Positions 51,311 through 60,017 of a stretch of DNA of 64,000 nucleotides are shown piece after piece (the stretch's first letter is position 1; each line of letters starts with the position of its first letter). The notes beneath the pieces are model-generated. The model had not been told where the DNA came from. It made no database searches and was given only the letters and a program-made list of their open reading frames with translations. The stretch is taken from the NCBI GenBank assembly GCA_046329585.1, contig JAXLUI010000001.1:2356001-2420000 (forward strand). Direction: 5' to 3'. The translations under genes and the position numbers were made by a program. Source of the stretch: DLKC01 sp002478885 (GTDB lineage Bacteria > Bacteroidota > Bacteroidia > Chitinophagales > Chitinophagaceae).

Positions 51311-52105
51311 ATGAACGAACAATATTTCGAAGCCAATAGGGAAGGTTGGAACAAACGCACCCTCGTGCATAAAGATTCTGCTTTTTATGACGTGGAGGGT
51401 TTTAAGAATGGCAAAACATCTCTCAACAAACTAGAACTCGATGAGTTGGGAAATGTTAACGGCAAGAGCCTGCTGCACCTGCAATGCCACTTTGGCCTGG
51501 ACACGCTAAGCTGGGCAAGGGCAGGAGCAATTGTTACAGGCATCGACCTCTCTGACGAAGCAATAAAAACAGCACAACAACTTTCAAAAGAGGCAAATAT
51601 TCCGGCTGAGTTTATTTGTTGCAACGTTTATGATGTACCTCAACATATAACCCAAACTTTCGATATTGTTTTTACTTCTTATGGTGTTATAGGCTGGCTG
51701 CCCGACCTCAGTGGGTGGGCAAGGATTATTGCGCAATCTTTGAAGCCTGGAGCGGTATTTTATATGATCGAGTTTCATCCCGTGGTGTGGATGATGGACG
51801 AAAATTTTCAACACATTAAATACCATTACCACAACGAAGAAGTGATTATTGACGAACAAAGCGGCACATATACCGACCGCAACGCGCCAATAAAATACAA
51901 AGAATATTCCTGGAATCACAGTCTGAGTGAAGTGCTTAACGCACTTATATCGAACGGGCTTACGATCGAACATTTTAACGAGTTTAACTTTAGTTGCTAC
52001 AATTGCTTTAACAATATGATCCAGGGTGATGATGGCTATTGGCGTATTAAAGGGATTGAGCATAAAATACCGATGATGTATTCCGTAAGGGCAGTAAAAA
52101 AATGA
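51311..52105 (+). CDS. Class I SAM-dependent methyltransferase
   Basis: 264 residues from ATG 51311 (MNEQYFEANREGWNKRT); a frame starting at 51212 would run through the repeat arm. SAM-binding motif LLHLQCHFGLDTLSWARAGAIVTGIDLSDEAIKTA, then motif II-like FDIVFTSYGVIGWLPDLSGWARIIA. The rest (FNFSCYNCFNNMIQGDDGYWRI) resembles the small-molecule methyltransferase group without known substrate. Flanked by left arm 51223 and right arm 52121. Confidence 0.88.
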   Translation: MNEQYFEANREGWNKRTLVHKDSAFYDVEGFKNGKTSLNKLELDELGNVNGKSLLHLQCHFGLDTLSWARAGAIVTGIDLSDEAIKTAQQLSKEANIPAEFICCNVYDVPQHITQTFDIVFTSYGVIGWLPDLSGWARIIAQSLKPGAVFYMIEFHPVVWMMDENFQHIKYHYHNEEVIIDEQSGTYTDRNAPIKYKEYSWNHSLSEVLNALISNGLTIEHFNEFNFSCYNCFNNMIQGDDGYWRIKGIEHKIPMMYSVRAVKK

Positions 52106-52118
52106 TGCATTATTGTTA

Positions 52119-52175
52119 CAGCAAAAGAGTGCGACGCAACAGGCGATGCCAGTTGCAATTATTGCCGGGCCCAAA
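52119..52175. repeat. Single right arm of the GYGTCRC repeat (methyltransferase/LysE)
   Basis: GCAAAAGAGTGCGACGCAAC at 52121-52140, AGGCGATGCC, outer end GCCGGGCCC at 52164-52172. Confidence 0.82.
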
Positions 52176-52177
52176 AA

Positions 52178-52831
52178 CTATTGTGTTATTTTATTTGTAA
52201 GAATGCCGTAAATAATGGCGACTCCGAAACCGATATAAATGATGCCGGCAATTCGGTTGATGATATGAATATTGTGTGGGTTTAATTTTTCGCGAATGTT
52301 GCCTGCGAGCATTACTTTGGCAGCATCGGCCAGCAAAACAACCAGCAAACAAATGGCAAACACTATAACCCTATAGCCTGCGGGATCGGGTTGTTGCTTC
52401 GAATCGGCAAGTATGGTGGCTGATGCTGCGATCCAGAAGATCATTACACCGGGATTTAGCAGGTTCATAAAATACCCCGACAGGTAAACACCAAGTATTT
52501 CGCGCCTCCGCATGGTTTTTAGTTTCAACGCTTCTTTATCTGCAATGGTAACTTTCTTAAAAAATATGGTGTAAATACCCATTATAATGAGAAATGCGCT
52601 GCCTGAGATTCCAATAATTACTTCGTGCGTTATGGCTGATTCAAATAAACTGGAGAACAGGTTGCAGGCAAGTACGATGGTTATATCGCTCGAAGACACA
52701 CCCGCAATAAAAGCGAAGCCTCCCTTATGGCCGTTATTAAGGCTATGCTTAATGATAGAAAAAATTACCGGACCAACGGATATGCTTAATATAAGCCCTA
52801 AAGCAAGCCCTTTTGCCAGTGCTGCAACCAT
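52178..52831 (-). CDS. LysE-family translocator
   Basis: 217 residues, six helices. Seen: LGLILSISVGPVIFSIIKHSLNNGHKGGFAFIAGVSSSDI at residues 9-50, the LysE/RhtB N-terminal signature, NLLNPGVMIFWIAAS at about 124 and an ending INRIAGIIYIGFGVAIIYGI. Exports amino acids or related compounds in known members. Substrate unknown. Divergent from the next gene over a 288-base A/T-rich gap with no clear signal. Confidence 0.87.
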   Translation of the reverse strand: MVAALAKGLALGLILSISVGPVIFSIIKHSLNNGHKGGFAFIAGVSSSDITIVLACNLFSSLFESAITHEVIIGISGSAFLIIMGIYTIFFKKVTIADKEALKLKTMRRREILGVYLSGYFMNLLNPGVMIFWIAASATILADSKQQPDPAGYRVIVFAICLLVVLLADAAKVMLAGNIREKLNPHNIHIINRIAGIIYIGFGVAIIYGILTNKITQ

Positions 52832-53119
52832 TTACCGTTAGTTAGATCATTGAAAAGAATTGACAAACGAAAATAAGTGGTTTGAGGGAATTACGTCTAT
52901 GATTCGACATAAGGTTTATGAATTTTATAATTCAAAATTTTTATTTAAATCTTTTCGAGTTGCTGAATAAACCTTTTGTTTTAAGTTTTGTCTTTGACAA
53001 AATAATGTGTATAAAATTTACTGGTAGTGTGAATTTTTTTTTGATAAATTACAAATAGTTTGAACAACAGGCAGCACGAAAGCTGACCAGGTTGTCTAAT
53101 CAACTTTAACCGGAAAATT

Positions 53120-53557
53120 ATGGAACACCATCCTGAGCCTTCTGTATACCTGGAGAAGGTGCTGAACATTAACCAGGCCATCTTTTATTGTTACAATGAA
53201 GCGGGGGAAAGATTCCCGGTAAACGCTATTAAAGGTTTTATTTTTTGCGATGAAAACACGCTTCAGTTCAAAACGAATTTCTTCCCGGTGATCGGTCAAA
53301 CATGGAACAATTTTGCCGCTGAATTGCATTTTTACAAAAAAGGAATTCCTTACAGCCTGAAGGCAGAAGGTGTTGCGATTATCGACAGCACTCAATTTGG
53401 ATTGGTAACCTTCGCTATAAAGCAGGTAGAGTATTTCGATGCTAATGCCGACACAGATAAGAGTTTGTTGGGCACACTTTTTAAACCTTACATGTATGTG
53501 TACCGCAAGAGTTCTGAACTGCTGATGCACACCTTCAAGAAAACATTAGCCCATTGA
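53120..53557 (+). CDS. Small soluble protein, possible split-barrel fold
   Basis: 145 residues, no signal or membrane segment. Alternating beta-type pattern (AIFYCYNEAGERFP, GIPYSLKAEGVAIIDSTQFGLVTFAIKQVEYFDA) could be a PNPOx-like split barrel, but I see no flavin-site residues I could name. Function unknown. Monocistronic; start at ATG 53120. Confidence 0.6.
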   Translation: MEHHPEPSVYLEKVLNINQAIFYCYNEAGERFPVNAIKGFIFCDENTLQFKTNFFPVIGQTWNNFAAELHFYKKGIPYSLKAEGVAIIDSTQFGLVTFAIKQVEYFDANADTDKSLLGTLFKPYMYVYRKSSELLMHTFKKTLAH

Positions 53558-53598
53558 TGGAGTTTGTGTTGATCAATTACATTAAGCACTTTACACAA

Positions 53599-54330
53599 CT
53601 AAGTTCTTTCAAAAAGCCACCAAAGCTTTTTGCGGGGCTTTATTTTATAATTCTGTTTGATGTATTTACTGATGTGCTGTATGGCTTCATCAATATCGTC
53701 TGTTACGAGCACGAGATTCATGTCTTCAGGCGAAATGGTTTGGTACACTGCCATATGCTTTATACTTTGCATTAGCGGCTTATAAAATTCGGTGCCGTAG
53801 AGCACTACTGGAAACTGCGTGATGGATTTCGTTTGCACCAACGTGAGTATCTCGAAAAACTCATCCATCGTGCCAAAGCCTCCCGGCATTATTATGAATG
53901 CATAAGAATATTTTGCCAACATTACTTTTCGAACGAAAAAATGATCGAATGTCACTGATTTCGTGAGATAAGGATTTTCTTTTTGCTCATGAGGCAACAC
54001 AATATTGCAGCCAATAGAAGTACCGCCACTTTCGAACGCTCCGCGGTTAGCCGCTTCCATAATACCGGGGCCGCCACCCGTAATAGTGCTTAACCCAAGG
54101 CCAGCAATCCGTTTACCAAATTCCCTGGCAGCAACATAAAAAGGATGATCTTCTTTAAACCTTGCCGAGCCAAAAACAGTTACACAAGGTCCAACAAAAT
54201 GAAGGGCGCGAAACCCATGTATAAATTGGGTGAAAACCCTTAATGCAAACTTCAACTCATAACTTCGGCTTTTGGGGCCTTCGAGATAAACCTGTTCACG
54301 GGCTGGGATAATTCTTTGCGATTTTGCCAT
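53599..54330 (-). CDS. LOG family nucleotide-monophosphate phosphoribohydrolase (TIGR00730)
   Basis: 243 residues. GSARFKEDHPFYVAAREFGKRIA, GGGPGIMEAANRGAFESGG (nucleotide loop) and MPGGFGTMDEFFEILTLVQ (PGGxGT active-site signature) are diagnostic of the lysine-decarboxylase-like LOG family, which cleaves cytokinin riboside 5'-monophosphates or AMP to base and ribose 5-phosphate. Name lysine decarboxylase in databases is misleading. Cytoplasmic. Physiological substrate in bacteria is unsettled. Converges on the small protein gene at 53120. Confidence 0.92.
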   Translation of the reverse strand: MAKSQRIIPAREQVYLEGPKSRSYELKFALRVFTQFIHGFRALHFVGPCVTVFGSARFKEDHPFYVAAREFGKRIAGLGLSTITGGGPGIMEAANRGAFESGGTSIGCNIVLPHEQKENPYLTKSVTFDHFFVRKVMLAKYSYAFIIMPGGFGTMDEFFEILTLVQTKSITQFPVVLYGTEFYKPLMQSIKHMAVYQTISPEDMNLVLVTDDIDEAIQHISKYIKQNYKIKPRKKLWWLFERT

Positions 54331-54510
54331 GCCCGAAAATTATATCAAAAAATCAGGTTTGCTTGTGAGTTCCGGCATTTTGTGCAAACATTTTACCGCT
54401 AAAGCAGTATAAAAAATTCAGGCGGCCTCACTCATAGCGCTTATGCACTTTAAATCAAAAGTTTGCACTAATTTGTTGCCGACTATTTTCACAAGCAAAC
54501 AAGATTTTTC

Positions 54511-55281
54511 ATGCGCATCATCTCATATAACCTGAATGGAATTCGTGCAGCAATCAATAAAGGTTTTATTGATTGGCTGAACTCAGACCCGGCTGATATC
54601 ATTTGCATACAGGAAACAAAAGCAATGAAAGAAAACGTAGATATAACAATACTGGAGCAAGCCGGTTTTGATTCCTATTGGTTTTCAGCCGACAAAAAAG
54701 GCTATAGCGGCGTAGCAGTACTTACTAAAATAAAACCTGACAAAGTCTTTTTTGGAAATGGTATTATGCAAAGCGACGCCGAGGGGAGGGTGCTACGTCT
54801 TGACTTCGGCAATATTACACTGGTGAACGCGTATTTTCCGTCAGGAACCAGCGGAGAACTGAGACAAACCTACAAATACCAGTGGTTGAATGAATTCATG
54901 GAATATCTTGAAACCCTAAGAAAGGAAAGACCCAACCTGGTTATTACCGGCGACTACAATATTGCGCACAGGGAAATTGACATACACGATCCTGTAGGGA
55001 ATAAAAAATCTTCAGGGTTTTTACCCGAGGAAAGAGCCTGGATGGATAAATTTCTTTCACTTGGCTATATCGACAGTTTCCGGCACCTGCATCCTAATTC
55101 ACCGGCGCGTTATTCGTGGTGGAGCCAGCGATTCCCAACAGTACGACTCCAGAATAAAGGCTGGCGTATCGATTACATTTGCGTTACACAAAGCCTGGCT
55201 GACGCGATCGTTAGCGCAGAGATTTACCCAAATGTGAAGCACAGCGATCACTGTCCTGTTTTTATTGAATTAAACGGTTGA
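54511..55281 (+). CDS. xth: Exodeoxyribonuclease III
   Basis: AP endonuclease and 3'-5' exonuclease of base excision repair. 256 residues. EEP fold: MRIISYNLNGIRAAINKGF at the N-terminus, CIQETKA with the metal Glu, YSGVAVLTK, ITGDYNIAHREIDIH, GRRVD-equivalent WRIDYICVTQ and KHSDHCPV with the catalytic His. Length usual. The DUF4286 gene follows after ten bases, so likely one operon. Confidence 0.95.
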   Translation: MRIISYNLNGIRAAINKGFIDWLNSDPADIICIQETKAMKENVDITILEQAGFDSYWFSADKKGYSGVAVLTKIKPDKVFFGNGIMQSDAEGRVLRLDFGNITLVNAYFPSGTSGELRQTYKYQWLNEFMEYLETLRKERPNLVITGDYNIAHREIDIHDPVGNKKSSGFLPEERAWMDKFLSLGYIDSFRHLHPNSPARYSWWSQRFPTVRLQNKGWRIDYICVTQSLADAIVSAEIYPNVKHSDHCPVFIELNG

Positions 55282-55291
55282 TAAAAAACAA

Positions 55292-55597
55292 ATGATCATT
55301 TATAACATTACCACAAAAGTGCATTGGAGCATTCATGATGAATGGCTGCGATGGATGCAACAGACGCATATAAAGGAAATAATGGAAACAGGGTGCTTTA
55401 CCCGTTACCAAATGGTAAAATTGCTTGAAACAGATGAGGAGGAAGGTGCAACTTATGCCATTCAATACTACGCGGAAAATATGGAAGCGTACGAAAGATA
55501 TATAGCACATTTCTCAGAAATATTAAGGCAAGAGAGTATAGCCAGGTGGAGCGATAAATTTATCGCATTCAGAAGCCTCATGCAGATTGTGCATTGA
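55292..55597 (+). CDS. DUF4286 family protein
   Basis: 101 residues: MIIYNITTKVHWSIHDEWLRWMQQTHI, FTRYQMVKLLETDEEEGATYAIQYYAENMEAYERYI and ILRQESIARWSDKFIAFRSLMQ. Matches DUF4286, a Bacteroidota family with a ferredoxin-like (dimeric alpha-beta barrel) look. No known function. Ten bases after xth and in the same direction. Confidence 0.9.
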   Translation: MIIYNITTKVHWSIHDEWLRWMQQTHIKEIMETGCFTRYQMVKLLETDEEEGATYAIQYYAENMEAYERYIAHFSEILRQESIARWSDKFIAFRSLMQIVH

Positions 55598-55693
55598 ATG
55601 TGGAAAGTTTTATTACAGCTCATTATTATTCGAAAAAGAAATCTATATTCCTTTAAAACCCTTATTGGCACTGCATTTCAGCAGATGAATATT

Positions 55694-55718
55694 GAAACCC
55701 TTTGCTGTAAAGGGTTTC
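55694..55718 (+). other. Hairpin GAAACCCTTT-GCTGT-AAAGGGTTTC
   Basis: Perfect 10-bp stem, five-base loop, 97 bases after the DUF4286 stop. No T-run follows, so a terminator role is uncertain; TGCTGTAACCCTTT recurs at 55770-55783. Remainder of 55598-55893 holds the HU promoter. Confidence 0.5.
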
Positions 55719-55830
55719 AGCCGTTTAAGCCTTGCAACAATTCTATAATAGTTTTGCCCTTTTTTGCTGTAACCCTTTACCATAGCGGATTTAACGCGAT
55801 CATAAAATTAAACCTGACATCAAAAAATAT

Positions 55831-55860
55831 TTTGCCGGTATCAAAAAGCGAATAAATTTG
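55831..55860 (+). promoter_or_regulatory. Bacteroidota-type promoter of the HU gene
   Basis: TTTG at 55831-55834, 18-base spacer, TAAATTTG at 55853-55860. This matches the consensus TTTG / TAnnTTTG almost ideally. Leader of about 27 bases to ATG 55894. Confidence 0.8.
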
Positions 55861-55893
55861 TCTCAGTTAAAAATTAAACTAAAAAAACACATC

Positions 55894-56163
55894 ATGAACA
55901 AAGCTGAATTGGTTGCCAAACTCGCAGATGATGCTGGCATAACAAAGACACAGGCAAACGCTGCCCTCGATTCTTTAGTTGAAGCTGTTACCAAAACATT
56001 AAAAGGCGGCGGTAAAGTTACTTTGGTTGGCTTCGGCACTTTCTCTGTTTCTAAACGTGCTGCCCGTACAGGACGTAACCCTCAGACTGGCGCTGCTATC
56101 AAAATCAAAGCTAAAAAAGTTGCACGCTTCAAAGCTGGTAAAGAATTAAGCGCAAAATTGTAA
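55894..56163 (+). CDS. HU family DNA-binding protein
   Basis: 89 residues from ATG 55894 (MNKAELVAKLADDAG); a TTG upstream at 55858 lies inside the promoter's -7 region. Histone-like dimeric DNA-bending protein: AELVAKLADDAGITKTQANAALDSLVEAV, GGGKVTLVGFGTFSVSKRAARTGRNPQTGAAIKIKAKKVARFKAGKEL, the HU/IHF signature with the DNA-contacting RNP loop. Strong promoter and its own terminator fit a highly expressed single gene. Nucleoid. Confidence 0.97.
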   Translation: MNKAELVAKLADDAGITKTQANAALDSLVEAVTKTLKGGGKVTLVGFGTFSVSKRAARTGRNPQTGAAIKIKAKKVARFKAGKELSAKL

Positions 56164-56178
56164 TTAGCTCGCTTGCCA

Positions 56179-56217
56179 CAAAAAAGCAGAAGATAACATG
56201 ACTTCTGCTTTTTTTAT
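56179..56217 (+). terminator. Rho-independent terminator of the HU gene
   Basis: AGCAGAAG (56185-56192) with CTTCTGCT (56202-56209) and T-run following; the A-run before it makes it possible in both directions. Confidence 0.85.
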
Positions 56218-56276
56218 GTTCATGTAAACAGATTAGTGCATTTTTGCAGCATTCTATCATTATTAAAAAACAAAAT

Positions 56277-56393
56277 ATGGGCAGAGGAGATAAAAAAACA
56301 AAAAGGGGTAAAATTTCAAAAGGCTCGTTTGGAAAGAGTCGCCCTGCAAAACCTGCAAGAGCAAAAAAAGCTGCTGCTAAAAAAGAAGCTTAA
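56277..56393 (+). CDS. 30S ribosomal protein bTHX
   Basis: 38 residues, too short for most gene finders. Reads MGRGDKKTKRGKISKGSFGK, then SRPAKPARAKKAAAKKEA, followed by stop TAA at 56391-56393. This is the THX protein of the 30S head, known from Thermus and Bacteroidota (MGKGDKKTKRGKI.. family), here with a longer basic tail. Located between the HU gene and pdxH and closed by its own terminator at 56411-56446, 17 bases beyond the stop. Confidence 0.92.
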   Translation: MGRGDKKTKRGKISKGSFGKSRPAKPARAKKAAAKKEA

Positions 56394-56410
56394 CACTCAG
56401 TTTTGGATAA

Positions 56411-56446
56411 GCACGTTTAACATAGCCTGTTAAACGTGTTTTTTTA
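56411..56446 (+). terminator. Rho-independent terminator of bTHX
   Basis: ACGTTTAACA (56413-56422) with TGTTAAACGT (56429-56438), then a run of eight T to 56445. It touches the pdxH stop at 56444 on the other strand. Confidence 0.88.
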
Positions 56447-57085
56447 GGGAGAAAGCCTGTCAATCTTCCAACTACCATCCGCAGTTTTTGTATAAAGTAT
56501 CCTGTCGTGTAACCGGCTGCTTCTTCCTTGCCAGAATTCCATTACAGATGGCTCCAGCCTGTAGCCACCCCAGTGTGGCGGCCTTGGTACATCCGGGCCA
56601 AATTGCGTTACTATTTTTTTTACGTTTTCGTCCAGTATTTCTCTGCCGGGGATAACACTGCTCTGGTTCGATGCCCACGCCCCAACACGGCTTTGCAGAG
56701 GCCTCGAATAAAAATAGGTATCACTTTCCGACGGGCTTACTCTTTCGACTCTTCCGCTTATGCGCACCTGTCGTTCCAACTCCTTCCAGAAGAATACCAG
56801 GGCAGCATTAGGGTTTTCATTAAGATCACTTCCTTTATCGCTATTGTAATTGGTAAAAAAGACAAACCCTTTATCGTCGTAGCCTTTCAGTAACACAATG
56901 CGTGCCGATGGAATACCTTTTGCCGATGCCGTAGCCAACGTCATGGCGTTTACTTCGCTGATTTCACTGTTCAAAGCATCGTGCCACCATTTTGTAAACT
57001 GGTCTGTTGCATCTGTAGCAACATCCTGCTCACTTAAAGAATGCAGCATGTAGTCTTTTCTTATATCGGCAATACTTTTGTTCAT
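56444..57085 (-). CDS. pdxH: Pyridoxamine 5'-phosphate oxidase
   Basis: Makes pyridoxal 5'-phosphate with FMN. 213 residues. Seen: MNKSIADIRKDYMLHSLSEQDV, NAMTLATASAKGIPSARIVLLKGYDDKGFVFFTNYNSDKGSDL, ALVFFWKELERQVRISGRVERV, SRVG-type region QSRVGAWASNQSSVI, and the C-terminal RPPHWGGYRLEPSVMEFWQGRSSRLHDRI, all canonical. The real homologue of the FMN fold that also occurs in the 45132 gene. Downstream of pyrH in the same direction with a repeat element between. Confidence 0.97.
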   Translation of the reverse strand: MNKSIADIRKDYMLHSLSEQDVATDATDQFTKWWHDALNSEISEVNAMTLATASAKGIPSARIVLLKGYDDKGFVFFTNYNSDKGSDLNENPNAALVFFWKELERQVRISGRVERVSPSESDTYFYSRPLQSRVGAWASNQSSVIPGREILDENVKKIVTQFGPDVPRPPHWGGYRLEPSVMEFWQGRSSRLHDRILYTKTADGSWKIDRLSP

Positions 57086-57099
57086 ACAGTAAATTTTAT

Positions 57100-57379
57100 G
57101 TAGCCGGCTCCTGCAATACTATTAAGCTTTACTTGCGTCGCACACTTCAACTTGCGAATGGCAATTGGGCAATAGACAAAATACCTTGCCGCCAACTTTG
57201 GAAAACAAATGTAGCGACCACCGCGATACCGGAAAATGATAAACATCAGAAAAGTAAAATGGCTGCACTTTGTGGCAGCCATTTGTTGAACGTTCAATGA
57301 TTTTTATTGCAGAGCAGCGATATTACTGCACAAGAGTGCGACGCAACAGGTGCTGACCAAATGCCCCGCAGCCCGGCCC
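57100..57379. repeat. GYGTCRC inverted-repeat element, paired arms (pdxH/pyrH)
   Basis: Left arm 57133-57151 (TTGCGTCGCACACTTCAAC), right arm 57329-57348 (GCACAAGAGTGCGACGCAAC), both GCGTCGC type; outer ends GCCGGCT (57102-57108) and GCCCGGCCC (57371-57379). Longest pair, with 177 bases inside. Inside is a hairpin AAATGGCTGC / GCAGCCATTT at 57257-57284 that could terminate or protect the pyrH mRNA. Confidence 0.88.
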
Positions 57380-57382
57380 ATA

Positions 57383-58093
57383 TTAACTCACCAATGTACC
57401 CACTTTATTTCCCGTAACCACGCTCATGAGGTTACCGGTTTTGTTCATATCGAAAACAATGATAGGAAGTTTATTTTCCATACAAAGCGTAAAAGCCGTC
57501 ATGTCCATTACCTTCAACCCTTTTGTAATACATTCCTGAAAAGTGATGGTCTGGTACTTTACAGCTGTGGGATCTTTTTCCGGATCGGCAGTGTAAATGC
57601 CATCGACACGTGTACCTTTTAAAATAACGTCGGCGCCAATTTCTACTGCACGTAGGGAGCCTGCTGTATCTGTTGTGAAATATGGGTTGCCTGTGCCGGC
57701 ACCGAAAATAACTACGCGACCTTTCTCCAGGTGCCGCATGGCGCGGCGACGGATATACGGCTCTGCTACCTGTTCCATTTTTATCGCACTCTGCAATCTT
57801 GTGTTCACGCCGATCTTTTCAAGCATTGCCTGTAACGCCATTCCATTGATCATGGTGGCAAGCATGCCCATATAGTCGCCATGGGCGCGTTCAATACCGG
57901 TCTCATTTTCGTTGAGGCCACGGTAAATATTGCCGCCACCAATTACCAGTGCAACCTGCACGCCGAGTTCCGTAATGGCCTTAATGTCTCTTGCGTATTG
58001 TTCTATTATCTGCGGATCGAACGGTTCAGCCCTCTCTGAACTAAGGCTTTCGCCCGACAATTTCAGCAAAATGCGTTTGTACTTTGGAAGCAT
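57383..58093 (-). CDS. pyrH: UMP kinase
   Basis: Phosphorylates UMP, ATP-dependent, hexameric. 236 residues, amino-acid-kinase fold: ILLKLSGESLSS at the N-terminus, ALVIGGGNIYRG, MGMLATMINGMALQAMLE, GAGTGNPYFTTDTAGSLRAVEIGADVILKGTRVDGIYTADPEKDPTAVKY, and MENKLPIIVFDMNKTGNLM. All family positions kept. Cytoplasmic. Starts at ATG 58093. Confidence 0.97.
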   Translation of the reverse strand: MLPKYKRILLKLSGESLSSERAEPFDPQIIEQYARDIKAITELGVQVALVIGGGNIYRGLNENETGIERAHGDYMGMLATMINGMALQAMLEKIGVNTRLQSAIKMEQVAEPYIRRRAMRHLEKGRVVIFGAGTGNPYFTTDTAGSLRAVEIGADVILKGTRVDGIYTADPEKDPTAVKYQTITFQECITKGLKVMDMTAFTLCMENKLPIIVFDMNKTGNLMSVVTGNKVGTLVS

Positions 58094-58157
58094 GATTATT
58101 CTGGTGTGTTTTTGATTGTGAATGCAAATAACCTCAAATTTCTTTCAACGGGCAAGT

Positions 58158-58898
58158 CTAATTGATATTAAAATAAGTGTTGATCACAATTCCGTTGTTA
58201 TGTTGAAAAACACTTTTATTATCGATCTCTCTGCCAAGCTGAACAACCTGGTTAATGTAACCACCTTCGATGCGTAGCGAAGGGTTAAACCTATAGCCCA
58301 GCAACAGCGCTATCCTGTTTTGATCAAAAACATTTTCTCCGACATTTTTTCCAAAGCCAATTAAAATTTCGTCGAAGGCAGCAAAGTAAAGCTTTTTATC
58401 TTTTTGCAATGGTATATCCAGTCTCGGCATATACCTTACCCTGTTTACATAAACATATTTATCGGGCTTTTCACTTTCTATTGAATTAAATCGGCCTATC
58501 CAGCGTTGCTCCAGGCGCAGACGGTTGCTCAGTGACGTTTTGCCTACGGGTGCAGTTATGGTTACCTGTTCATAGGCTCTATGTTCGGGAAACGTTTTGG
58601 CAACCGAGGCGATAGTATGTTCTCCATACGGGTAAGTAAATATCCACGCGTAACCGGCCTGTGTAGTAACGTTAGCATTTATCTTATAATTGAGCCCAAT
58701 GCGGGGCAGTGACTGTTGCCAGCCCTCGACGAAGTTTGTTCTGCGCCACTGGTATTCCACGTGGGCACTAACCTTGCCGGAAATTTTTGCCGTTAAAAAA
58801 AATGCATACCAGCCGATCGTGTTGTGGTCATTAATGCGATTTTGTGAAAATCCGTTTATAGAGCATAAAAACAACAGTGCAACAAAGGTTTTTCTCAT
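58158..58898 (-). CDS. DUF2490 outer-membrane beta-barrel protein
   Basis: 246 residues with signal peptide (MRKTFVALLFLCSINGFSQ). Seen: NTIGWYAFFLTAKISGKVSAHVEYQWRRT, LPRIGLNYKINANVTTQAGYAWI, RLRLEQRWIGRF, VYVNRVRYMPRLDIPL, YFAAFDEILIGFG and an ending RIEGGYINQVVQLG; the alternating pattern and the arginine/tryptophan placement are those of DUF2490, a Bacteroidota outer-membrane family of unknown role. Probably ten to twelve strands. Single gene; its start faces the dioxygenase gene. Confidence 0.88.
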   Translation of the reverse strand: MRKTFVALLFLCSINGFSQNRINDHNTIGWYAFFLTAKISGKVSAHVEYQWRRTNFVEGWQQSLPRIGLNYKINANVTTQAGYAWIFTYPYGEHTIASVAKTFPEHRAYEQVTITAPVGKTSLSNRLRLEQRWIGRFNSIESEKPDKYVYVNRVRYMPRLDIPLQKDKKLYFAAFDEILIGFGKNVGENVFDQNRIALLLGYRFNPSLRIEGGYINQVVQLGREIDNKSVFQHNNGIVINTYFNIN

Positions 58899-58969
58899 AA
58901 AGCAAAATTAAGGTTAGTGTAGTGTTTATACTTAAACAAACTGTTTCTTTGCTTTATAATGATTGCCAT

Positions 58970-60010
58970 ATGAAAGAAAATGCCGTGTACTATAACGATT
59001 ACCTGCAACTGCAAAACATTTTAAACAGTCAGCATCCTGAGAGCTTTAAAGAAGGCCGTACGCCGGCACACGATGAAATGCTTTTCATCGTCATTCACCA
59101 ATCATACGAACTCTGGTTTAAGCAACTGCTGTTTGAAGCCGATTCTGCTATCCGCATTATGGATCAGCCATCGATCAATGATAATACGCCCGAGTTGCAA
59201 ACCGTTGTTCACCGCCTCAACCGCGTGATAACGATATTGAAGCTACTCGTTCACCAGATCGATATTATGGAAACGATGACACCGATGGATTTTCTCGAAT
59301 TCCGCGACCTGCTAAGGCCCGCATCGGGTTTCCAAAGCTGGCAATTTAAAACGTTGGAAGCAAGGCTAGGCCTGCAGTTTAGAGACAGGTTTGGCAAAGA
59401 ATATTATATTTCGCAACTTCATCAACCCGAGATCGACATCATTAAGAAAGCCGAACAAGAACGTTCCCTTTTACACGTGGTGAATAAGTGGCTTGAACGT
59501 ATGCCCTACTTTAACAATTACAGCCAGTGGGCAGATTTTAAACCCACACATACCCAGGAAAACGTTCATCCTTTCTGGAGTACTTACAGCAACTGCTACA
59601 GCAATAGCCTTGCAGAAGCCGAACGTAAAAATCTGAAAGAGTTTGATGCGCTTTTTATTGAAGGCAAAGAACATGGGCAGTTATCTGCCACGGCGAGAAG
59701 GGCCGCGCTGTTTATTATGTTATATCGCGGCTATCCTTTATTTCATTTACCTTTTCAGTTACTAAACAGTTTGTTGGAAATCGACGAACAGCTAAGCACC
59801 TGGCGCTATCGTCATATGAACATGGTTCAACGAACAATCGGAACACGCATTGGCACGGGTGGAAGCACCGGAAAAGAATACCTTAAGGCTGCCCTTGACC
59901 AACATTATATTTTTAAAGAGTTTGCAGAATTAACCAGCTTTCTTATTGAACGTAGTAAGCTACCCGAATTACCTGCCTCACTTATTATGCAGCTGAGCTT
60001 TAATATGTAA
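58970..60010 (+). CDS. kynA: Tryptophan 2,3-dioxygenase
   Basis: Heme enzyme that opens the indole ring of L-tryptophan to N-formylkynurenine. 346 residues from ATG 58970 (MKENAVYYNDYLQLQNIL); a frame start at 58922 is unlikely. Seen: AHDEMLFIVIHQSYELWFKQLLFE (HDE...HQxYELWFKQ, substrate-side His), DFRDLLRPASGFQSWQFK, and STWRYRHMNMVQRTIGTRIGTGGSTGKEYLKAAL with the proximal heme His. Slightly longer than bacterial TDO but all signatures intact. No kynurenine pathway genes next to it in the window. Confidence 0.95.
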   Translation: MKENAVYYNDYLQLQNILNSQHPESFKEGRTPAHDEMLFIVIHQSYELWFKQLLFEADSAIRIMDQPSINDNTPELQTVVHRLNRVITILKLLVHQIDIMETMTPMDFLEFRDLLRPASGFQSWQFKTLEARLGLQFRDRFGKEYYISQLHQPEIDIIKKAEQERSLLHVVNKWLERMPYFNNYSQWADFKPTHTQENVHPFWSTYSNCYSNSLAEAERKNLKEFDALFIEGKEHGQLSATARRAALFIMLYRGYPLFHLPFQLLNSLLEIDEQLSTWRYRHMNMVQRTIGTRIGTGGSTGKEYLKAALDQHYIFKEFAELTSFLIERSKLPELPASLIMQLSFNM

Positions 60011-60017
60011 ATAACTT

